DNA of 6,989 nucleotides from Muribaculaceae bacterium (GTDB lineage Bacteria > Bacteroidota > Bacteroidia > Bacteroidales > Muribaculaceae), in contig VSPW01000102.1 of assembly GCA_009775535.1 (NCBI GenBank), positions 1 to 6,989 on the forward strand. Reading direction: 5' to 3'. Shown piece by piece: positions 6,862 to 6,989 of this stretch. The notes under the pieces are model-generated. The model was not told the origin of the DNA and ran no database searches. It saw nothing but the letters and a program-made list of their open reading frames with translations. The number at the start of each line of letters is the position of its first letter. The first letter of the stretch is position 1. The translations under genes were made by a program, and so were the position numbers.

Positions 6862-6906
6862 TATCTCTTATGTCCCTTGTCAAGAGATGCCACAACGGCG
6901 CATGGG
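6862..6906 (-). repeat. Right arm of imperfect inverted repeat around the promoter
   Basis: TATCTCTT (6862-6869) and ACGGCGCATGGG (6895-6906) are the reverse complements of the inner and outer blocks of the left arm. The middle carries TCCCTTGTCAAGAGAT (6873-6888), which matches the left arm at 6593-6608 in 14 of 16 positions when inverted. Together the arms enclose about 251 bp. Confidence 0.55.
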
Positions 6907-6989
6907 CTTCCGGTGTGGTGCGGGTGGTGTCTGTTTCCAACGATGTCAATGTTCTCTTTTTGCCTGGATTTCTGACGTCCCTTTCCAAA
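6871..6989. other. Right flank with two overlapping open frames, gene undetermined
   Basis: A GC-richer flank. On the plus strand, ATG at 6870-6872 opens 40 codons to the window end (MSLVKRCHNGAWASG at its start, NVLFLPGFLTSL near the end). On the minus strand, a frame is open from 6989 to a TAA at 6773-6771 (72 residues, basic, with HHPHHTGSPC). I recognise neither product. The first 12 plus-frame codons overlap the right inverted-repeat arm. It may be the start of a rightward gene, the end of a leftward gene, or a dispersed noncoding repeat. Confidence 0.3.

Noticed and set aside
1..6989. CRISPR array, tRNA, rRNA or insertion sequence
   Set aside because: No regularly spaced repeats, cloverleaf-like sequence, ribosomal RNA or transposase-like frame was seen.

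Overview
The window looks like the head of a capsular or exopolysaccharide biosynthesis operon from a member of the Bacteroidota, most likely order Bacteroidales. Three things point there: a NusG-like antiterminator of the UpxY type as first gene, a Bacteroides-type -7 promoter box (TAnnTTTG) upstream of it, and very weak Shine-Dalgarno signals on all later genes. Genus cannot be fixed from this sequence.

All confident genes lie on the minus strand, so the operon reads from right to left. From the right: a flank with no confident gene (about 6871-6989); an AT-rich segment (6611-6861) bounded by two imperfect inverted repeats and holding the only good promoter; a GC-rich untranslated leader of about 150 nt with strong hairpins; a UpxY-family antiterminator (6463-5888); a membrane-bound nucleotide-sugar 4,6-dehydratase of the CapD/WbpM/PglF type (5799-3841); a 183-bp AT-rich gap with two hairpins; then four tightly packed family 2 glycosyltransferases (3657-2743, 2746-1850, 1871-891, 894-1), the last cut by the window edge.

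The expected logic is as follows. RNA polymerase starts just inside the left inverted repeat, the antiterminator acts on the transcript leader to let polymerase run through the long operon, the dehydratase makes a UDP-4-keto-6-deoxy-HexNAc precursor for a deoxy-amino sugar, and the glycosyltransferases add successive sugars of the repeat unit. No initiating sugar-phosphate transferase, flippase, polymerase or aminotransferase is present; these would have to lie further left, outside the window.

Base composition is sharply split. The antiterminator and dehydratase are GC-rich (40 of 60 bases in 4381-4440), while the glycosyltransferases are AT-rich (22 of 60 in 2041-2100). The change falls at the 183-bp gap, which suggests a conserved regulatory and precursor head joined to an exchangeable glycosyltransferase cassette. 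The most interesting signal is the pair of inverted repeats around the promoter: it may be a phase-variable (invertible) promoter, as known for Bacteroides capsule loci, though the repeats are imperfect and this remains a hypothesis.
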